A DNA stretch of 63,402 bases from Rhodoplanes elegans (lineage in GTDB: Bacteria > Pseudomonadota > Alphaproteobacteria > Rhizobiales > Xanthobacteraceae): assembly GCF_016653355.1 (NCBI RefSeq), contig NZ_NHSK01000067.1, forward strand, positions 1 through 63,402, read 5' to 3'. Shown here piece after piece: positions 29,262 through 42,377 of the stretch (the first letter of the stretch is position 1; the number at the start of each line of letters is the position of its first letter). Both the position numbers and the translations under genes were made by a program. Below the pieces are notes generated by a model. The model had not been told where the DNA came from and ran no database searches. It was given only the letters and a program-made list of their open reading frames with translations.

Positions 29262-29624
29262 TTAGAAATTCAGCCCGCCCTCGCGGGCGCCGTCGGCCAG
29301 CGCCTTGACGCGGCCGTGATAGATGTAGCCGCCGCGATCGAAGACCACGTCCTTGACGCCCTTAGCGACGGCCCGCTCGGCGACGAGCTTGCCGATCACC
29401 TTGGCGGCCTCCTTGTCGGCCCCGGTCTTGAGGCTCGACCGGAGGTCCTTCTCCAGCGTCGAGGCGGAGGCCACGGTCACACCCTTCAGGTCGTCGATGA
29501 CCTGCGCGTAGATGTGCTGGGACGAGCGGAACACCGAAAGCCGCAGCCGGTCGCCGGCCGCCGCCTTGATGGCCCGGCGGACGCGGCTGGTGCGCCGCGC
29601 CGTCTTGATATTGAGCCTGGACAT
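29262..29624 (-). CDS. rplR: 50S ribosomal protein L18
   Basis: 120 residues. L18 binds 5S rRNA with L5. The start is [19 protein letters not shown] at 29624; the much longer open frame upstream covers rplF in another register and is not real. Core motifs [19 protein letters not shown] and [19 protein letters not shown] are intact. 11 bases after rplF. Confidence 0.97.
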   Translation of the reverse strand: MSRLNIKTARRTSRVRRAIKAAAGDRLRLSVFRSSQHIYAQVIDDLKGVTVASASTLEKDLRSSLKTGADKEAAKVIGKLVAERAVAKGVKDVVFDRGGYIYHGRVKALADGAREGGLNF

Positions 29625-29635
29625 CGTGCGCTCCG

Positions 29636-30169
29636 CTATTTCTTCTTGCCTTCCTTGCGGAAGATGTATTCGCCCGCGTACTTGACGCCCTTGCCCTTGT
29701 AGGGCTCCGGCGGCCGGTAGGCGCGGATCTCGGCCGCGACCTGCCCGACCTTCTGCTTGTCGATGCCGCTGATCACGACCTCGGTCGGCTTGGGCGTCAC
29801 GATCGCGATCCCTTCGGGGATCGGATACAGGACGTCGTGGCTGAAGCCGAGGGCGATCTGCAGGTTCTTGCCCTGCACGGCGGCGCGATAGCCGACGCCG
29901 ACGATCTCGAGCTTCTGCTCGAAGCCCTTGCTCACGCCCGTGAACATGTTCGACACGAGGGTCCGCGAGGTGCCCCACATGGAGCGCGCCCGCTTGGTCT
30001 CGTTGCGCGGATCGACCTTCACGGCGCCCTGCTCCATCTTCACGACGACGTCGTCGGGAAGCACGAGCTGGAGGGCACCCTTGGGGCCCTTCACCTTGAC
30101 GGTCTGGCCTTCGATATTGGCGGTCACTCCGGAGGGGACCGGCACCGCCTTCTTGCCGATGCGAGACAT
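29636..30169 (-). CDS. rplF: 50S ribosomal protein L6
   Basis: 177 residues. L6 lies near the factor-binding site of the 50S subunit. [20 protein letters not shown], the duplicated fold ([20 protein letters not shown]) and the C-terminal [19 protein letters not shown] signature with EGKKK end are all present. Between rpsH and rplR. Confidence 0.98.
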   Translation of the reverse strand: MSRIGKKAVPVPSGVTANIEGQTVKVKGPKGALQLVLPDDVVVKMEQGAVKVDPRNETKRARSMWGTSRTLVSNMFTGVSKGFEQKLEIVGVGYRAAVQGKNLQIALGFSHDVLYPIPEGIAIVTPKPTEVVISGIDKQKVGQVAAEIRAYRPPEPYKGKGVKYAGEYIFRKEGKKK

Positions 30170-30180
30170 TCCGGCTCCCT

Positions 30181-30573
30181 TTAGAACACGGTGCAGAGGA
30201 TCTCGCCGCCCACGTTCGCGTCGCGCGCGGCGTGGTCGGCCATGACGCCCTTCGGGGTCGACACGATGGCGACACCGAGACCGTTGTTGACCCGCGGCAG
30301 CGCCTTGACGGAGGCGTAGACGCGGCGGCCGGGCTTCGACACGCGGGCGATCTCGCGGATCACCGGGGTGCCGTCGAAATACTTCAGCTCGATCTCGAAC
30401 TCGGTCCGCCCGTCGGCGTGCTCGGTGGTCGAGAAGTCGCGGATGTAGCCCTCGCTCTTGAGGACCTCGAGCACGCTGGCGCGCAGCTTCGAGCCGGGAG
30501 TCGACACCTTCGACTTGGCGCGCAGCTGAGCGTTGCGGATGCGGGTGATCATATCGCCGATCGGATCGTTCAT
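30181..30573 (-). CDS. rpsH: 30S ribosomal protein S8
   Basis: 130 residues. S8 binds the central domain of 16S rRNA and, in E. coli, the spc mRNA at rplE as autogenous repressor. [20 protein letters not shown] and the RNA-binding end [20 protein letters not shown] are intact. 13 bases after rpsN. Confidence 0.98.
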   Translation of the reverse strand: MNDPIGDMITRIRNAQLRAKSKVSTPGSKLRASVLEVLKSEGYIRDFSTTEHADGRTEFEIELKYFDGTPVIREIARVSKPGRRVYASVKALPRVNNGLGVAIVSTPKGVMADHAARDANVGGEILCTVF

Positions 30574-30586
30574 GGCGACGCCCTCC

Positions 30587-30892
30587 TCACCAGCTCGACT
30601 TGAGGAGGCCCGGGATCAGGCCCTTGGAACCGAGCTCGCGCAGCGCGATGCGGCTCATCTTCAGCTTGCGATAATAGGCGCGCGGACGCCCCGTGACCTC
30701 GCAACGGTTGCGGATGCGGGTCTTCGAGCCGTTGCGCGGCATCTCGGCGAGCTTCAGGGTCGCGGCGAACCGCTCCTCCATCGGCTTGTCCTTGTCGTTG
30801 GCCTCGGCCTTCAGCCGGGCCCGCTTCGCCGCCTGCTGGGCGACGAGCTTGCGCCGATGCTCGTTCTTCTCGACAGAGCTCTTCTTCGCCAT
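30587..30892 (-). CDS. rpsN: 30S ribosomal protein S14, zinc-independent form
   Basis: 101 residues. The long C-minus type: no CxxC zinc ribbon, only a single Cys in [19 protein letters not shown]14 helps the 30S head fold around the A site. End [11 protein letters not shown] is canonical. Between rplE and rpsH. Confidence 0.98.
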   Translation of the reverse strand: MAKKSSVEKNEHRRKLVAQQAAKRARLKAEANDKDKPMEERFAATLKLAEMPRNGSKTRIRNRCEVTGRPRAYYRKLKMSRIALRELGSKGLIPGLLKSSW

Positions 30893-30936
30893 TCGATGCT
30901 CCTAACTCCGCGTCTGAGACGGGCTGTCGGTCCGTC

Positions 30937-31647
30937 TCACTGCCGGAACGGGAAATTGAAAGCGGCCAGGAGGGCGCGGCCCTCCGCGTCGCTGCGCGCC
31001 GTGGTGCAGACCGTGATGTCCATGCCCCACACCTCGGCGACCTTGTCGTAGTCGATCTCGGGGAAGATGATGTGCTCCTTCACCCCGAGCGTGTAGTTGC
31101 CGCCGCCGTCGAAGCTCTTCGGATTGAGCCCGCGGAAGTCGCGGACGCGCGGCAGCGCGATGTTGATCAGCCGGTCGACGAACTCGTACATCCGGTCCTT
31201 GCGCAGCGTGACCTTGCAGCCGATCGCCTGGCCCTCGCGGACCTTGAAGGTCGCGATCGACTTGCGCGCCTTGGTGATGACCGGGCGCTGGCCCGAGATC
31301 ATCGCCAGGTCGGCGGCCGCCTGCTCGACCTTCTTGCGGTCCGCGACACCCTCGCCGACGCCCATGTTGATCACGATCTTGGTGATCTTCGGGACCTCGA
31401 ACTTGTTCTTGTAGCCGAACTGCTCGGTCAGCTTCTGCTTGACCGTCTGGTCGTACTGCACCCGCAGGCGCGACGGGCCCTTCGACGCCTCGACCTCGCC
31501 GGCGGCGGCCGCCTTCGGGGCGGCGCTCTTGGCGGCCTTGGCGGCGGCCTTCTCGGCCTTCGGATTCGGAGCGGCCGGATGCGCGCCCTTGGCGCCCTTC
31601 GCGTCCGGCTTGGCGCCCTTCTTGGCGTCCTTCTTGTCCTCAGCCAT
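30937..31647 (-). CDS. rplE: 50S ribosomal protein L5 with Lys/Ala-rich N-terminal extension
   Basis: 236 residues; family members usually have about 180-187. Conserved L5 sequence begins near residue 60 ([20 protein letters not shown]) and runs to [21 protein letters not shown]. Residues 1-57 are low complexity, almost only Lys, Ala, Gly and Pro ([20 protein letters not shown]), like a histone H1 tail. The only ATG giving the family start is 31647, which overlaps the end of rplX by 8 bases; no other start lies nearer the conserved part except a GTG inside it. L5 binds 5S rRNA and contacts P-site tRNA. Confidence 0.94.
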   Translation of the reverse strand: MAEDKKDAKKGAKPDAKGAKGAHPAAPNPKAEKAAAKAAKSAAPKAAAAGEVEASKGPSRLRVQYDQTVKQKLTEQFGYKNKFEVPKITKIVINMGVGEGVADRKKVEQAAADLAMISGQRPVITKARKSIATFKVREGQAIGCKVTLRKDRMYEFVDRLINIALPRVRDFRGLNPKSFDGGGNYTLGVKEHIIFPEIDYDKVAEVWGMDITVCTTARSDAEGRALLAAFNFPFRQ

Positions 31648-31957
31648 TGATCTCGGCTCCCGAACGCTTCGCGAAACGGACCTTCTTGCCGTCCGCCAGA
31701 ATCTTGAACCCGATGCGGGTCGGCTTACCGTCCTTCGGATCGGCGACCGCGAGATTGGACAGGTGCACGGGCGCCTCCTTGGAGATGATGCCGCCCTCCT
31801 GCTGGGCGGACTGGCGCTGGTGCCGCTTGACCATGTTGACGCCGCGCACGAGCGCGCGGTTCTCGGTCGGACGGACCTCGATCACCTCGCCGGTTCGGCC
31901 CTTGTCGCGTCCGGTGAGAACGACGACCTTGTCGCCCTTGCGGATCTTCGCAGCCAT
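31640..31957 (-). CDS. rplX: 50S ribosomal protein L24
   Basis: 105 residues. Early 50S assembly initiator near the tunnel exit. KOW motif [20 protein letters not shown] at the start, then [11 protein letters not shown] and [14 protein letters not shown]. The start codon shares one base with the rplN stop (TGATG at 31955-31959), and its 3' end overlaps rplE by 8. Confidence 0.97.
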   Translation of the reverse strand: MAAKIRKGDKVVVLTGRDKGRTGEVIEVRPTENRALVRGVNMVKRHQRQSAQQEGGIISKEAPVHLSNLAVADPKDGKPTRIGFKILADGKKVRFAKRSGAEING

Positions 31958-32325
31958 CACAGGACCTCCGGGGCGAGCGAAATGATCTTCATGTGGTTCT
32001 TGGCGCGGAGCTCGCGCGGCACCGGTCCGAAGATGCGGGTGCCGACCGGCTCCATCTGGGCATTGATCAGGACGGCGGCGTTCCGGTCGAACCGGATCGC
32101 CGAGCCGTCGGCACGACGAATGTCCTTCGCCACACGGACGACGACCGCCTTCATGACGTCGCCCTTCTTCACGCGGCCGCGCGGGATCGCCTCCTTCACG
32201 GACACCACGATGACGTCCCCGATGGTCGCGTACTTGCGCTTCGAGCCGCCCAGCACCTTGATGCACATGACGCGGCGCGCGCCGGAATTGTCCGCCACAT
32301 CGAGATTGGTCTGCATCTGGATCAT
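31957..32325 (-). CDS. rplN: 50S ribosomal protein L14
   Basis: 122 residues. L14 forms an intersubunit bridge and is the docking site for silencing factor Rsf[21 protein letters not shown] and the end [19 protein letters not shown] are typical and complete. First gene of the spc segment. There is no separate promoter-like sequence in the 39-base gap after rpsQ. Confidence 0.98.
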   Translation of the reverse strand: MIQMQTNLDVADNSGARRVMCIKVLGGSKRKYATIGDVIVVSVKEAIPRGRVKKGDVMKAVVVRVAKDIRRADGSAIRFDRNAAVLINAQMEPVGTRIFGPVPRELRAKNHMKIISLAPEVL

Positions 32326-32364
32326 GATGAGCCGCCTTGTTCTTTCGTTATGGAGCGCGCGGCC

Positions 32365-32610
32365 TTACTTCGCGCGCTTCTCGCCCTGGACGACCGACCA
32401 CCGCTTCAGCTTGGAGATCGGACGATGCTCCTCGATCCACACGGTGTCGCCCACGGCGTACTGGTTGGTCTCGTCGTGCGCGTGGTACTTCTTGGAGCGC
32501 CGGACGGTCTTCTTCATGACGGGGTGAGTGAAACGACGCTCGACCCGCACGATGACGGTCTTGTCCTGCTTGTCGCCCACCACGACACCCTGCAGCATGC
32601 GCTTCGGCAT
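32365..32610 (-). CDS. rpsQ: 30S ribosomal protein S17
   Basis: 81 residues. Primary 16S rRNA binder. [20 protein letters not shown] and the OB-fold end [20 protein letters not shown] are present. Eleven bases after rpmC. Confidence 0.98.
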   Translation of the reverse strand: MPKRMLQGVVVGDKQDKTVIVRVERRFTHPVMKKTVRRSKKYHAHDETNQYAVGDTVWIEEHRPISKLKRWSVVQGEKRAK

Positions 32611-32621
32611 CGTCGTTCTCC

Positions 32622-32828
32622 TTACTTCGTACCGGCGGCTGCGCGCTTGGTCTGCGCCACCGTCTTGATCCGGGCGATGTCGCGGCGGACCTGCCGCACC
32701 CGCGAGGTGTTCTCGAGCTGACCCGTCGCCTTCTGGAAGCGCAGGTTGAACTGCTCCTTCTTCAGCTTCAGGAGCTCGTCGTCGAGCTGGTCGACCGTCA
32801 TGGTGCGGAAGTCTTCGATCTTGGCCAT
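32622..32828 (-). CDS. rpmC: 50S ribosomal protein L29
   Basis: 68 residues from ATG 32828 ([20 protein letters not shown]). Two-helix protein at the tunnel exit and part of the trigger factor/SRP docking site. [20 protein letters not shown] is the family signature. A longer frame upstream overlaps rplP and is not real. Confidence 0.97.
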   Translation of the reverse strand: MAKIEDFRTMTVDQLDDELLKLKKEQFNLRFQKATGQLENTSRVRQVRRDIARIKTVAQTKRAAAGTK

Positions 32829-32842
32829 GGCGTGTCCGCTCC

Positions 32843-33256
32843 CTACTCGGCGATGCGCTCGATGAAGCGCGTCTTGATCGGCAGCTTGGCGGCCGCCAGC
32901 GTGAGCGCCTCGCGGGCGATCTCGCTCGTCACGCCGTCGACCTCGAACAGGATGCGGCCGGGCTTCACGCGCGCCACCCAGTACTCGGGCGCGCCCTTGC
33001 CGGAGCCCATTCGGACTTCGAGCGGCTTCTTGGAGATCGGCACGTCCGGATAGATGCGGATCCACACCCGGCCGGCGCGCTTCATGTGGCGCGTCATGGC
33101 CCGGCGGGCCGCCTCGATCTGGCGGGCCGTGATCCGCTCCGGCGCCATCGCCTTCAGGCCGAACTGGCCGAAGGCCAGGGTCGTCCCGCTGGTCGCAACA
33201 CCTTTGATGCGGCCCTTGTGCGCCTTGCGGAACTTCGTGCGCGCTGGTTGCAGCAT
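32843..33256 (-). CDS. rplP: 50S ribosomal protein L16
   Basis: 137 residues. L16 lies near the peptidyl transferase centre and the A-site tRNA elbow. [19 protein letters not shown], the catalytic-region loop [18 protein letters not shown] with the Arg that is hydroxylated by RoxA in some bacteria, and [18 protein letters not shown] are seen. 14 bases before rpmC. Confidence 0.98.
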   Translation of the reverse strand: MLQPARTKFRKAHKGRIKGVATSGTTLAFGQFGLKAMAPERITARQIEAARRAMTRHMKRAGRVWIRIYPDVPISKKPLEVRMGSGKGAPEYWVARVKPGRILFEVDGVTSEIAREALTLAAAKLPIKTRFIERIAE

Positions 33257-33294
33257 GGATCGTCGCCTTTCTTATGTCCTTGTGCGACCGCGCG

Positions 33295-34005
33295 TCACGC
33301 CGCGTCGCGCCGCGGACGGCTCGAGCCGCCGCTGGCGTCGGCCTCGGCCGCGCGCTTGTCCTGCGCCATCGGATCGTGCTCGAGGATCTCGCCCTTGAAG
33401 ATCCACACCTTCACGCCGCAGGTGCCGTAGGTGGTGAACGCCGTGGCGACGCCGTAGTCGACGTCGGCGCGCAGCGTGTGCAGCGGCACGCGGCCCTCGC
33501 GGTACCACTCCATGCGGGCGATCTCGGCGCCGCCGAGTCGGCCGGAGCAGTTGATGCGGATGCCCTCGGCGCCGAGACGCATCGCCGACTGCACGGCGCG
33601 CTTCATGGCGCGACGGAAGGCGACGCGACGCTCGAGCTGCTGGGCGATCGACTCGGCCACGAGCTGCGCGTCGAGCTCGGGCTTGCGGATCTCGACGATG
33701 TTGAGCACGACGTCCGAGTTGGTCAGCGCCGCGACCTTGCGGCGGAGCTTCTCGATGTCGGCGCCCTTCTTGCCGATCACCACGCCCGGCCGGGCCGAGT
33801 GGATGGTGACGCGGCACTTCCGGTGCGGCCGCTCGATGACAATGCGGGAGACGGCGGCCTGCTTGAGCTGCTTGAGCAGCTCGGTCCGGATCGCCATGTC
33901 CTCGTGCATCAGCTTGCCGTACTCGTTCTTGCCGGCGAACCAGCGCGAATCCCAGGTACGGTTGATCCCGAGGCGCAGCCCGATCGGATTGACCTTCTGA
34001 CCCAT
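33295..34005 (-). CDS. rpsC: 30S ribosomal protein S3
   Basis: 236 residues. Lines the mRNA entry tunnel with helicase activity together with S4. KH domain [20 protein letters not shown], and the C-terminal [18 protein letters not shown] with the conserved mRNA-contacting Arg. A Lys/Arg/Ser tail of about 20 residues ends the protein. Between rplV and rplP. Confidence 0.98.
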   Translation of the reverse strand: MGQKVNPIGLRLGINRTWDSRWFAGKNEYGKLMHEDMAIRTELLKQLKQAAVSRIVIERPHRKCRVTIHSARPGVVIGKKGADIEKLRRKVAALTNSDVVLNIVEIRKPELDAQLVAESIAQQLERRVAFRRAMKRAVQSAMRLGAEGIRINCSGRLGGAEIARMEWYREGRVPLHTLRADVDYGVATAFTTYGTCGVKVWIFKGEILEHDPMAQDKRAAEADASGGSSRPRRDAA

Positions 34006-34015
34006 GGGGCTCTCC

Positions 34016-34399
34016 TCAGGATGCGGCGGCTTCGACCTGACGAACGACGATCGTCAGGTGCGAGAACGGCTTCAGAATCTTGCCCGAGCGACCACGGCCG
34101 CGCGGAACGAAGCGCTTGATCACCAGCGCCTTGCCCACGTGGGCCTGCGACACGACCAGGTCGTCGATGTCGAGGTCGTGGTTGTTCTCGGCGTTGGCGA
34201 TCGCCGACTGCAGGCACTTGCGGACGTCGCGGGCGATGCGCTTGCGCGAGAACTCGAGGTCGGCGAGCGCAGTCTGCACCTTCTTGCCGCGAATGAGTTG
34301 CGCGACCAGATTGAGCTTCTGCGGGGAGACCCGGAGCATCCGGGCCACCGCCTTCGCCTCGTTGTCCGGGAGGCTGCGGGGACGTGCTGTCTTGCTCAT
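34016..34399 (-). CDS. rplV: 50S ribosomal protein L22
   Basis: 127 residues. Its long hairpin narrows the exit tunnel, where macrolide resistance mutations arise. [20 protein letters not shown] and the hairpin [20 protein letters not shown] are intact, with no visible deletion of the loop. End [18 protein letters not shown] is canonical. Confidence 0.98.
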   Translation of the reverse strand: MSKTARPRSLPDNEAKAVARMLRVSPQKLNLVAQLIRGKKVQTALADLEFSRKRIARDVRKCLQSAIANAENNHDLDIDDLVVSQAHVGKALVIKRFVPRGRGRSGKILKPFSHLTIVVRQVEAAAS

Positions 34400-34415
34400 C
34401 TCTCGTTCCCTCGCC

Positions 34416-34694
34416 TCACGCCCGCTTGGCTTTCTTGTCGCCGGAGTGGCCGTGGAACGTACGGCTCGGCGAGAACTCGCCGAACTTGTGCCCGACCATC
34501 TCCTCGGTCACCAGCACGGGGACGTGCTTGTGGCCGTTGTGGACCCCGAAGGTCAGCCCCACGAACTGCGGCAGAATCGTCGACCGCCGGGACCAGATCT
34601 TGATCACGTCGTGACGGCCGGACGAGCGGGCGGCTTCCGCCTTCTTGAGCAGATAGCCGTCGACGAACGGGCCTTTCCAGACGGAGCGCGCCAT
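34416..34694 (-). CDS. rpsS: 30S ribosomal protein S19
   Basis: 92 residues from ATG 34694 ([20 protein letters not shown]). Sits in the 30S head and contacts the A-site. [20 protein letters not shown] and [19 protein letters not shown] are standard. A longer frame upstream covers rplB in another register and is not real. Confidence 0.98.
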   Translation of the reverse strand: MARSVWKGPFVDGYLLKKAEAARSSGRHDVIKIWSRRSTILPQFVGLTFGVHNGHKHVPVLVTEEMVGHKFGEFSPSRTFHGHSGDKKAKRA

Positions 34695-34705
34695 CTCGTG
34701 CTTCC

Positions 34706-35542
34706 TTACTTCTTCTTCCGCGCGTGGCGGCTGGAAACGATGAACTTGGTGGTGCTCTTGTTCTTGCGGGTCTTCTTGCCCTTGGTCGGGAAGCCCCACG
34801 GAGACACCGGATGCCGGCCGCCCGAGGTGCGGCCTTCGCCGCCGCCGTGCGGGTGATCGACGGGGTTCATCGCGACGCCGCGGTTGTGCGGCCGCTGACC
34901 GAGCCAGCGGGAGCGTCCCGCCTTGCCGATCGAGGTGTTCATGTGGTCCGGGTTCGACACCGCACCGACGGTCGCCATGCAGCGGCCGTGCACGAGGCGC
35001 TGCTCGGACGAGTTCATGCGCAGGATGACGTAGTCGCGGTCGCGGCCGACGATCTGCGCGTAGGTGCCGGCCGAGCGGGCGATCTGGCCGCCCTTGCCGA
35101 TCTTCAGCTCGACATTGTGCACGATCGTGCCGATCGGCATCGAGGAGAGCGGCATCGCGTTGCCCGGCTTCACGTCGACCTTCTCGCCGGAGACGACCGT
35201 GTCGCCGGGCGCGAGGCGCTGCGGCGCCAGGATGTAGGCGAGCTCGCCGTCCTGATACTTGATCAGGGCGATGAAGGCCGAGCGGCCCGGATCGTACTCG
35301 ATCCGCTCGACGGTCGCCGGCTGGTCGTGCTTCGCCCGCTTGAAGTCGACGAGACGCAGCGACTGCTTGTGGCCGCCGCCGCGGAACCGCACCGTGGTGC
35401 GGCCGGTGTTGTTGCGGCCGCCCGACGAGCTCTTGCCGACGGTGAGCGCCTTGACGGGCTTGCCCTTGTAGAGGCCCGAACGGTCGACCAGAACGAGCTG
35501 ACGCTGGCCCGGAGTGGTCGGCTTGTATGTCTTGAGTGCCAT
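34706..35542 (-). CDS. rplB: 50S ribosomal protein L2
   Basis: 278 residues. Needed for peptidyl transferase and subunit association. [20 protein letters not shown] start, the RNA-binding domain (about 60-200), and the C-terminal [20 protein letters not shown], which contains the conserved His near residue 229. 11 bases ahead of rpsS. Confidence 0.98.
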   Translation of the reverse strand: MALKTYKPTTPGQRQLVLVDRSGLYKGKPVKALTVGKSSSGGRNNTGRTTVRFRGGGHKQSLRLVDFKRAKHDQPATVERIEYDPGRSAFIALIKYQDGELAYILAPQRLAPGDTVVSGEKVDVKPGNAMPLSSMPIGTIVHNVELKIGKGGQIARSAGTYAQIVGRDRDYVILRMNSSEQRLVHGRCMATVGAVSNPDHMNTSIGKAGRSRWLGQRPHNRGVAMNPVDHPHGGGEGRTSGGRHPVSPWGFPTKGKKTRKNKSTTKFIVSSRHARKKK

Positions 35543-35552
35543 CGCCGTTTCC

Positions 35553-35852
35553 TCAGAGCCCGGTGGTCACGTCGATCCGGTGCCCCTCCTCGAGGGTCAC
35601 GATCGCCTTCTTGACGTCCGAGGTCTCGCCCTTCACGCCGCGGAAGCGCCGCAGCTTGCCCTTGCGGATCAGCGTATTGACGGCCTTCACCTTGACGTCG
35701 AAGAGCTTCTCCACCGCGTCCTTGATCTGCGGCTTGGTGGCGGTCTTGCGGACGTTGAAGAGCACCTGGTTGTGCTCGGACGCGACGGTGGCCTTCTCGG
35801 TGATGATCGGGCTGACGATCACGTCGTAGTGGCGCGGGTCTCGGGTGCTCAT
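35553..35852 (-). CDS. rplW: 50S ribosomal protein L23
   Basis: 99 residues. Tunnel-exit docking site for trigger factor and [43 protein letters not shown] and [19 protein letters not shown] are seen. ATG 35852 overlaps the rplD stop as ATGA, so it is translationally coupled to rplD. Confidence 0.98.
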   Translation of the reverse strand: MSTRDPRHYDVIVSPIITEKATVASEHNQVLFNVRKTATKPQIKDAVEKLFDVKVKAVNTLIRKGKLRRFRGVKGETSDVKKAIVTLEEGHRIDVTTGL

Positions 35853-36469
35853 TTGAAGCGCGCCTCCAGCGCATCGACCGCGGCCCGCGTCAGCACCAGC
35901 TTGTTCCGACGCAGGATGTCGTAGACGTTGATGCCCTGGATCGGCAGCACGTCGATGTTCGGAATGTTGCGGGCCGCCAGCGAGAACTTCGACTCGAGCT
36001 CGGCGCCGTCGATGATCAGCGCGTTGGCGAGCCCGAGCTTCTCGAACCGCGCCTTGAGCGTCTTCGTCTTGCCGTCGTCGAGTGCCGCCTTGTCGAGCAC
36101 GACGATGCCGCCGTCCTTCGCCTTGGCCGAGAGCGCGTGGCGCAGAGCCAGCGAGCGCACCTTCTTGGGCAGGTCGATCGCGTGGCTGCGCGGCTGCGGG
36201 CCGAAGGCGCGGCCGCCGCCGCGGAACTGCGGCACGCGGGCGGAGCCGTGACGGGCGCTGCCGGTGCCCTTCTGCTTGTACATCTTCTTGCCGGTGCGCC
36301 AGATCTCCGCGCGGTTCTTGACCGCGTGGGTGCCGGCCTGGCGGCGCGACAGCTGCCAGACGATGCAGCGCTGGATCAGGTCGGCGCGCGGCTCGAGACC
36401 GAAGATCTCGGCCGACAGATCGATCGAGCCAGCGGTGTCGCCGTCGAGGGTGGTGACCGTGAATTCCAT
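35849..36469 (-). CDS. rplD: 50S ribosomal protein L4
   Basis: 206 residues from ATG 36469 ([20 protein letters not shown]). L4's loop reaches the tunnel and, in E. coli, L4 represses the S10 operon. The loop [20 protein letters not shown] with [16 protein letters not shown] is complete, so no macrolide-type deletion. One base separates it from the rplC stop; its SD (GGAG) lies inside the last codons of rplC. Confidence 0.98.
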   Translation of the reverse strand: MEFTVTTLDGDTAGSIDLSAEIFGLEPRADLIQRCIVWQLSRRQAGTHAVKNRAEIWRTGKKMYKQKGTGSARHGSARVPQFRGGGRAFGPQPRSHAIDLPKKVRSLALRHALSAKAKDGGIVVLDKAALDDGKTKTLKARFEKLGLANALIIDGAELESKFSLAARNIPNIDVLPIQGINVYDILRRNKLVLTRAAVDALEARFK

Positions 36470-36470
36470 C

Positions 36471-37223
36471 TTACGCTCCCTCGCCCGGTGCCGCAGCCTC
36501 GGTCGCCTCGCCGGCCGGGATCGCGCCATTCACCGCACCGTCCTCGGTCGGCAGACGGAACTTGCCCGGACGCGGAGCGTCCTTCGGCAGCGACTTCTTC
36601 ACGGCGTCGCGCACCGTGATCCAGCCGCCCTTGACGCCCGGCACCGCACCCTCGACGAGGATGAGGCCGCGGTCGACGTCCGTCTGAACCACCTTGAGGT
36701 TCAGCGTGGTCACCCGCTCGACGCCGAGATGGCCGGCCATTTTCTTGTTCTTGAAGGTCTTGCCCGGATCCTGACGGCCGCCGGTCGAACCGTGCGAGCG
36801 GTGCGAGATCGACACGCCGTGCGAGGCGCGCAGGCCGCCGAAGTTCCACCGCTTCATCGGTCCGGCGAAGCCCTTGCCGGTCGAGGTGCCGGTGACGTCG
36901 ACGAACTGCCCGACCACGAAGTGATCGGCCGTGATCTCGGCGCCGACCGGGATCAGCGCGTCGTCGTTCACGCGGAACTCGACCACCTTGCGCTTCGGCT
37001 CGACCTTCGCCACGGCGAAGTGGCCACGCTCGGCCTTGGGCGTGTTCTTCGGCTTCCTCGCGCCCGAGCCGAGCTGCATGGCGACGTAGCCGTTCTTGTC
37101 CATGGTGCGGTGAGCCACGACCTGGCACTTGGCCAGCCGGAGCACCGTGACGGGCACGTGCTCGCCCGCGTCGGTGTAGACGCGGGTCATCCCGAGCTTC
37201 TGTGCGATCACACCGGAACGCAT
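36471..37223 (-). CDS. rplC: 50S ribosomal protein L3
   Basis: 250 residues. L3 reaches toward the peptidyl transferase centre. [20 protein letters not shown] start, [20 protein letters not shown] and the finger motif [20 protein letters not shown]. The Gln in this finger is the residue methylated by PrmB. The last 25 residues ([20 protein letters not shown]) are an alanine/glutamate tail beyond the usual end. Confidence 0.98.
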   Translation of the reverse strand: MRSGVIAQKLGMTRVYTDAGEHVPVTVLRLAKCQVVAHRTMDKNGYVAMQLGSGARKPKNTPKAERGHFAVAKVEPKRKVVEFRVNDDALIPVGAEITADHFVVGQFVDVTGTSTGKGFAGPMKRWNFGGLRASHGVSISHRSHGSTGGRQDPGKTFKNKKMAGHLGVERVTTLNLKVVQTDVDRGLILVEGAVPGVKGGWITVRDAVKKSLPKDAPRPGKFRLPTEDGAVNGAIPAGEATEAAAPGEGA

Positions 37224-37260
37224 CGTTCTCGTCCCTTTCTGCGCTCTACCGTGTCGCGCC

Positions 37261-37569
37261 TTAGAGCTTGATCTCGACGTCGACGCCAGCGGCGAGGTCG
37301 AGTTTCATCAGGGCGTCCACGGTCTGCGGGGTCGGATCGACGATGTCGAGCAGCCGCTTGTGAGTGCGCATCTCGAACTGCTCGCGGCTCTTCTTGTCGA
37401 CGTGCGGCGAGCGGTTGACGGTGAACTTCTCGATCTTGGTCGGCAGCGGGATCGGCCCGCGAACCTGCGCGCCCGTCCTCTTGGCCGTCGCCACGATCTC
37501 GCGCGTCGAGGCGTCGAGAATCCGGTGGTCGAACGCCTTGAGGCGAATTCTGATGTTCTGGCCGTTCAT
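37261..37569 (-). CDS. rpsJ: 30S ribosomal protein S10
   Basis: 102 residues. S10 is part of the 30S head and, as NusE, of antitermination complexes with Nus[21 protein letters not shown] and [20 protein letters not shown] are typical. It follows tuf, with a 109-base spacer filled by an inverted repeat; in most bacteria the two are close and co-transcribed. Confidence 0.98.
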   Translation of the reverse strand: MNGQNIRIRLKAFDHRILDASTREIVATAKRTGAQVRGPIPLPTKIEKFTVNRSPHVDKKSREQFEMRTHKRLLDIVDPTPQTVDALMKLDLAAGVDVEIKL

Positions 37570-37591
37570 GGTCTTCTCTGCCTCGATAGGC

Positions 37592-37677
37592 GCGAGTAGT
37601 GACTGCGAGGGGCGAATAGTGAGTAGCGAGTAGCGAGTAGCGAACGCCGTTCGCTACTCCCCATTCGCTATTCGCCG
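37592..37677. repeat. Tandem/inverted GAGTAGC repeat between tuf and rpsJ
   Basis: Three 7-base units gagtagc in tandem (37621-37641) end in a perfect palindrome gagtagcgaacg-c-cgttcgctactc (37635-37659). Related units gcgaatagt (37612-37620) and gctattcgcc lie on either side as an outer inverted pair. The whole can fold into one long stem in the tuf-rpsJ transcript. Confidence 0.85.
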
Positions 37678-37678
37678 C

Positions 37679-38869
<1,191 letters not shown>

Positions 38870-38933
38870 CGGGACTCTCCGTTGCCTCTGGTCGTCTCTG
38901 TCGTTGCGGTCGTGGTGGTCAGGCCGCGCGCCC

Positions 38934-41006
<2,073 letters not shown>

Positions 41007-41045
41007 GGGGGGATCTCCTTCAATGTCTCTCGAGCTTCGCCCGCA

Positions 41046-41516
41046 TCACCAGCGGTAGTGCGAGAACGCGCGGTTCGCTTCCGCCATGCGGTGCGTGTCC
41101 TCGCGCTTCTTCACCGCGTTGCCGCGGTTGTTGGAGGCGTCGAGCAGCTCGGCCGAGAGCCGCTCCGTCATGGTCTTCTCGTTGCGGTCGCGCGCCGCCG
41201 AGATCAGCCAGCGGATGCCGAGCGCCTGGCGGCGGTCGGTGCGGACCTCGACCGGCACCTGGTAGGTGGCGCCGCCGACGCGCCGCGAGCGCACCTCGAT
41301 GGCCGGCATCACGTTGTCGAGCGCCGTCTGGAAGACCGACAGCGGGTTGCTCTTGGTCTTGCCCTCGATGATGTCGAAGGCGCCGTAGACGATCGCCTCC
41401 GCGGCCGACTTCTTGCCGGCGTACATGATCGAGTTCATGAACTTCGTGACGACGACGTTCCCGAACTTCGGATCCGGGAGGATTTCGCGCTTGTCTGCAC
41501 GGTGACGACGAGACAT
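41046..41516 (-). CDS. rpsG: 30S ribosomal protein S7
   Basis: 156 residues. S7 nucleates the 30S head and is the autogenous repressor of the str operon in E. coli. [20 protein letters not shown] and [23 protein letters not shown] at the end are typical. Between rpsL and fusA. Confidence 0.98.
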   Translation of the reverse strand: MSRRHRADKREILPDPKFGNVVVTKFMNSIMYAGKKSAAEAIVYGAFDIIEGKTKSNPLSVFQTALDNVMPAIEVRSRRVGGATYQVPVEVRTDRRQALGIRWLISAARDRNEKTMTERLSAELLDASNNRGNAVKKREDTHRMAEANRAFSHYRW

Positions 41517-41534
41517 GTCGTGTTCTCCCGGTTC

Positions 41535-41906
41535 TTACTTCGGCCGCTTCGCGCCGTACTTCGAACGGCGCTGCTTGCGGTTCTTGACGCCCTGGGTGTC
41601 GAGCACGCCACGCAGGATGTGGTAGCGCACGCCCGGCAGGTCCTTCACGCGGCCGCCGCGGATCATGACGACCGAGTGCTCCTGCAGATTGTGGCCCTCG
41701 CCCGGGATGTAGCCGATCACCTCGAACCCGTTGGTGAGGCGCACCTTGGCGACCTTGCGGAGCGCCGAGTTCGGCTTCTTCGGCGTCGTCGTGTAGACGC
41801 GCGTGCAAACGCCGCGCTTCTGCGGGCTCTGCTGGAGGGCCGGCACCTTCTTGCGCGCCCGCTGCGGGACCCGCGGATTACGGATGAGCTGATTGATCGT
41901 CGGCAT
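41535..41906 (-). CDS. rpsL: 30S ribosomal protein S12
   Basis: 123 residues. Decoding-centre protein. The streptomycin-related positions are wild type: Lys43 in [13 protein letters not shown] and Lys88 in [13 protein letters not shown]; the Asp89 that is methylthiolated by RimO is present. First gene of the str operon, preceded by a roughly 375-base leader with hairpins and a strong promoter. Confidence 0.98.
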   Translation of the reverse strand: MPTINQLIRNPRVPQRARKKVPALQQSPQKRGVCTRVYTTTPKKPNSALRKVAKVRLTNGFEVIGYIPGEGHNLQEHSVVMIRGGRVKDLPGVRYHILRGVLDTQGVKNRKQRRSKYGAKRPK

Positions 41907-41926
41907 CGCTCGCCTTCAGTCTCCCT

Positions 41927-41977
41927 GCGGGTGTTCCCCGCCCAGCGGGTTTTTCCCGACATCGCGGGTTTCCCCGC
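41927..41977 (-). promoter_or_regulatory. Three evenly spaced short hairpins in the rpsL leader
   Basis: Minus-strand RNA reads GCGGG-GAAA-CCCGC (41964-41977), CGGG-AAAAA-CCCG (41946-41958) and GCGGG-GAACA-CCCGC (41927-41941). Centres are about 18 bases apart, and the last hairpin ends 20 bases before the rpsL ATG. Each loop is A-rich and preceded by GG, giving a GGA at the loop. Each stem is perfect. Confidence 0.7.
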
Positions 41978-42286
41978 CTAACAGGCCCCCGTTGCCGGGA
42001 TGCCCGCCCGCGTCGAAACGTTCGCGTTCGCGCTCACGCGCAAACGCACCGCGCGCCAACCCCCGCTGGAGGGGATGACGCCCCATCGACAGAGGACCAC
42101 GTGGCGTCACCGCCTCGCGGTCTTGTACCCAGGACTGACAGTCGTGTGTCAGCGGCAGCGTTTGAGCGTCAATCGTCGAGGCTGCAGTGTCTCGCCGTCG
42201 AACCCGGACCTAAAGGCGCCGAATTCGTATTCGCGAGACAAGCCGTTCCGATCAGCGAAGCTCACCGCCTGCCGAAAAGTGGGCGG

Positions 42287-42315
42287 GTTTTAACGGCCAC
42301 ACCGGGTGAAGTCAA
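42287..42315 (-). promoter_or_regulatory. Strong sigma70-like promoter for the str-S10-spc operon
   Basis: Minus strand: TTGACT (42310-42315), exactly 17 bases, TAAAAC (42287-42292). It is the best -35/-10 pair in the region and points into rpsL, about 375 bases ahead of its start codon. Confidence 0.75.
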
Positions 42316-42377
42316 GCGCCAACGGCTTCACGCCTGCGAGGTTTTTCCCCGCGCTGCCCGTATCCTGGGCGATCCCG

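Larger units (their letters stand above)
41907..42377. other. Leader and promoter region of the str operon, no gene
   Basis: 471 bases between rpsL and the alpha-glucosidase stop. It holds the promoter (42287-42315), a leader of about 375 bases, a perfect 6-bp hairpin ctgaca-N6-tgtcag (42135-42152), and the three GGA-loop hairpins near rpsL. No convincing ORF or tRNA is seen. Confidence 0.7.

Noticed and set aside
41927-41977. CsrA sites in the rpsL leader
   Set aside because: The GGA loops look right, but CsrA is rare in this class and no csrA is in the window; the structure is reported without naming a binder.
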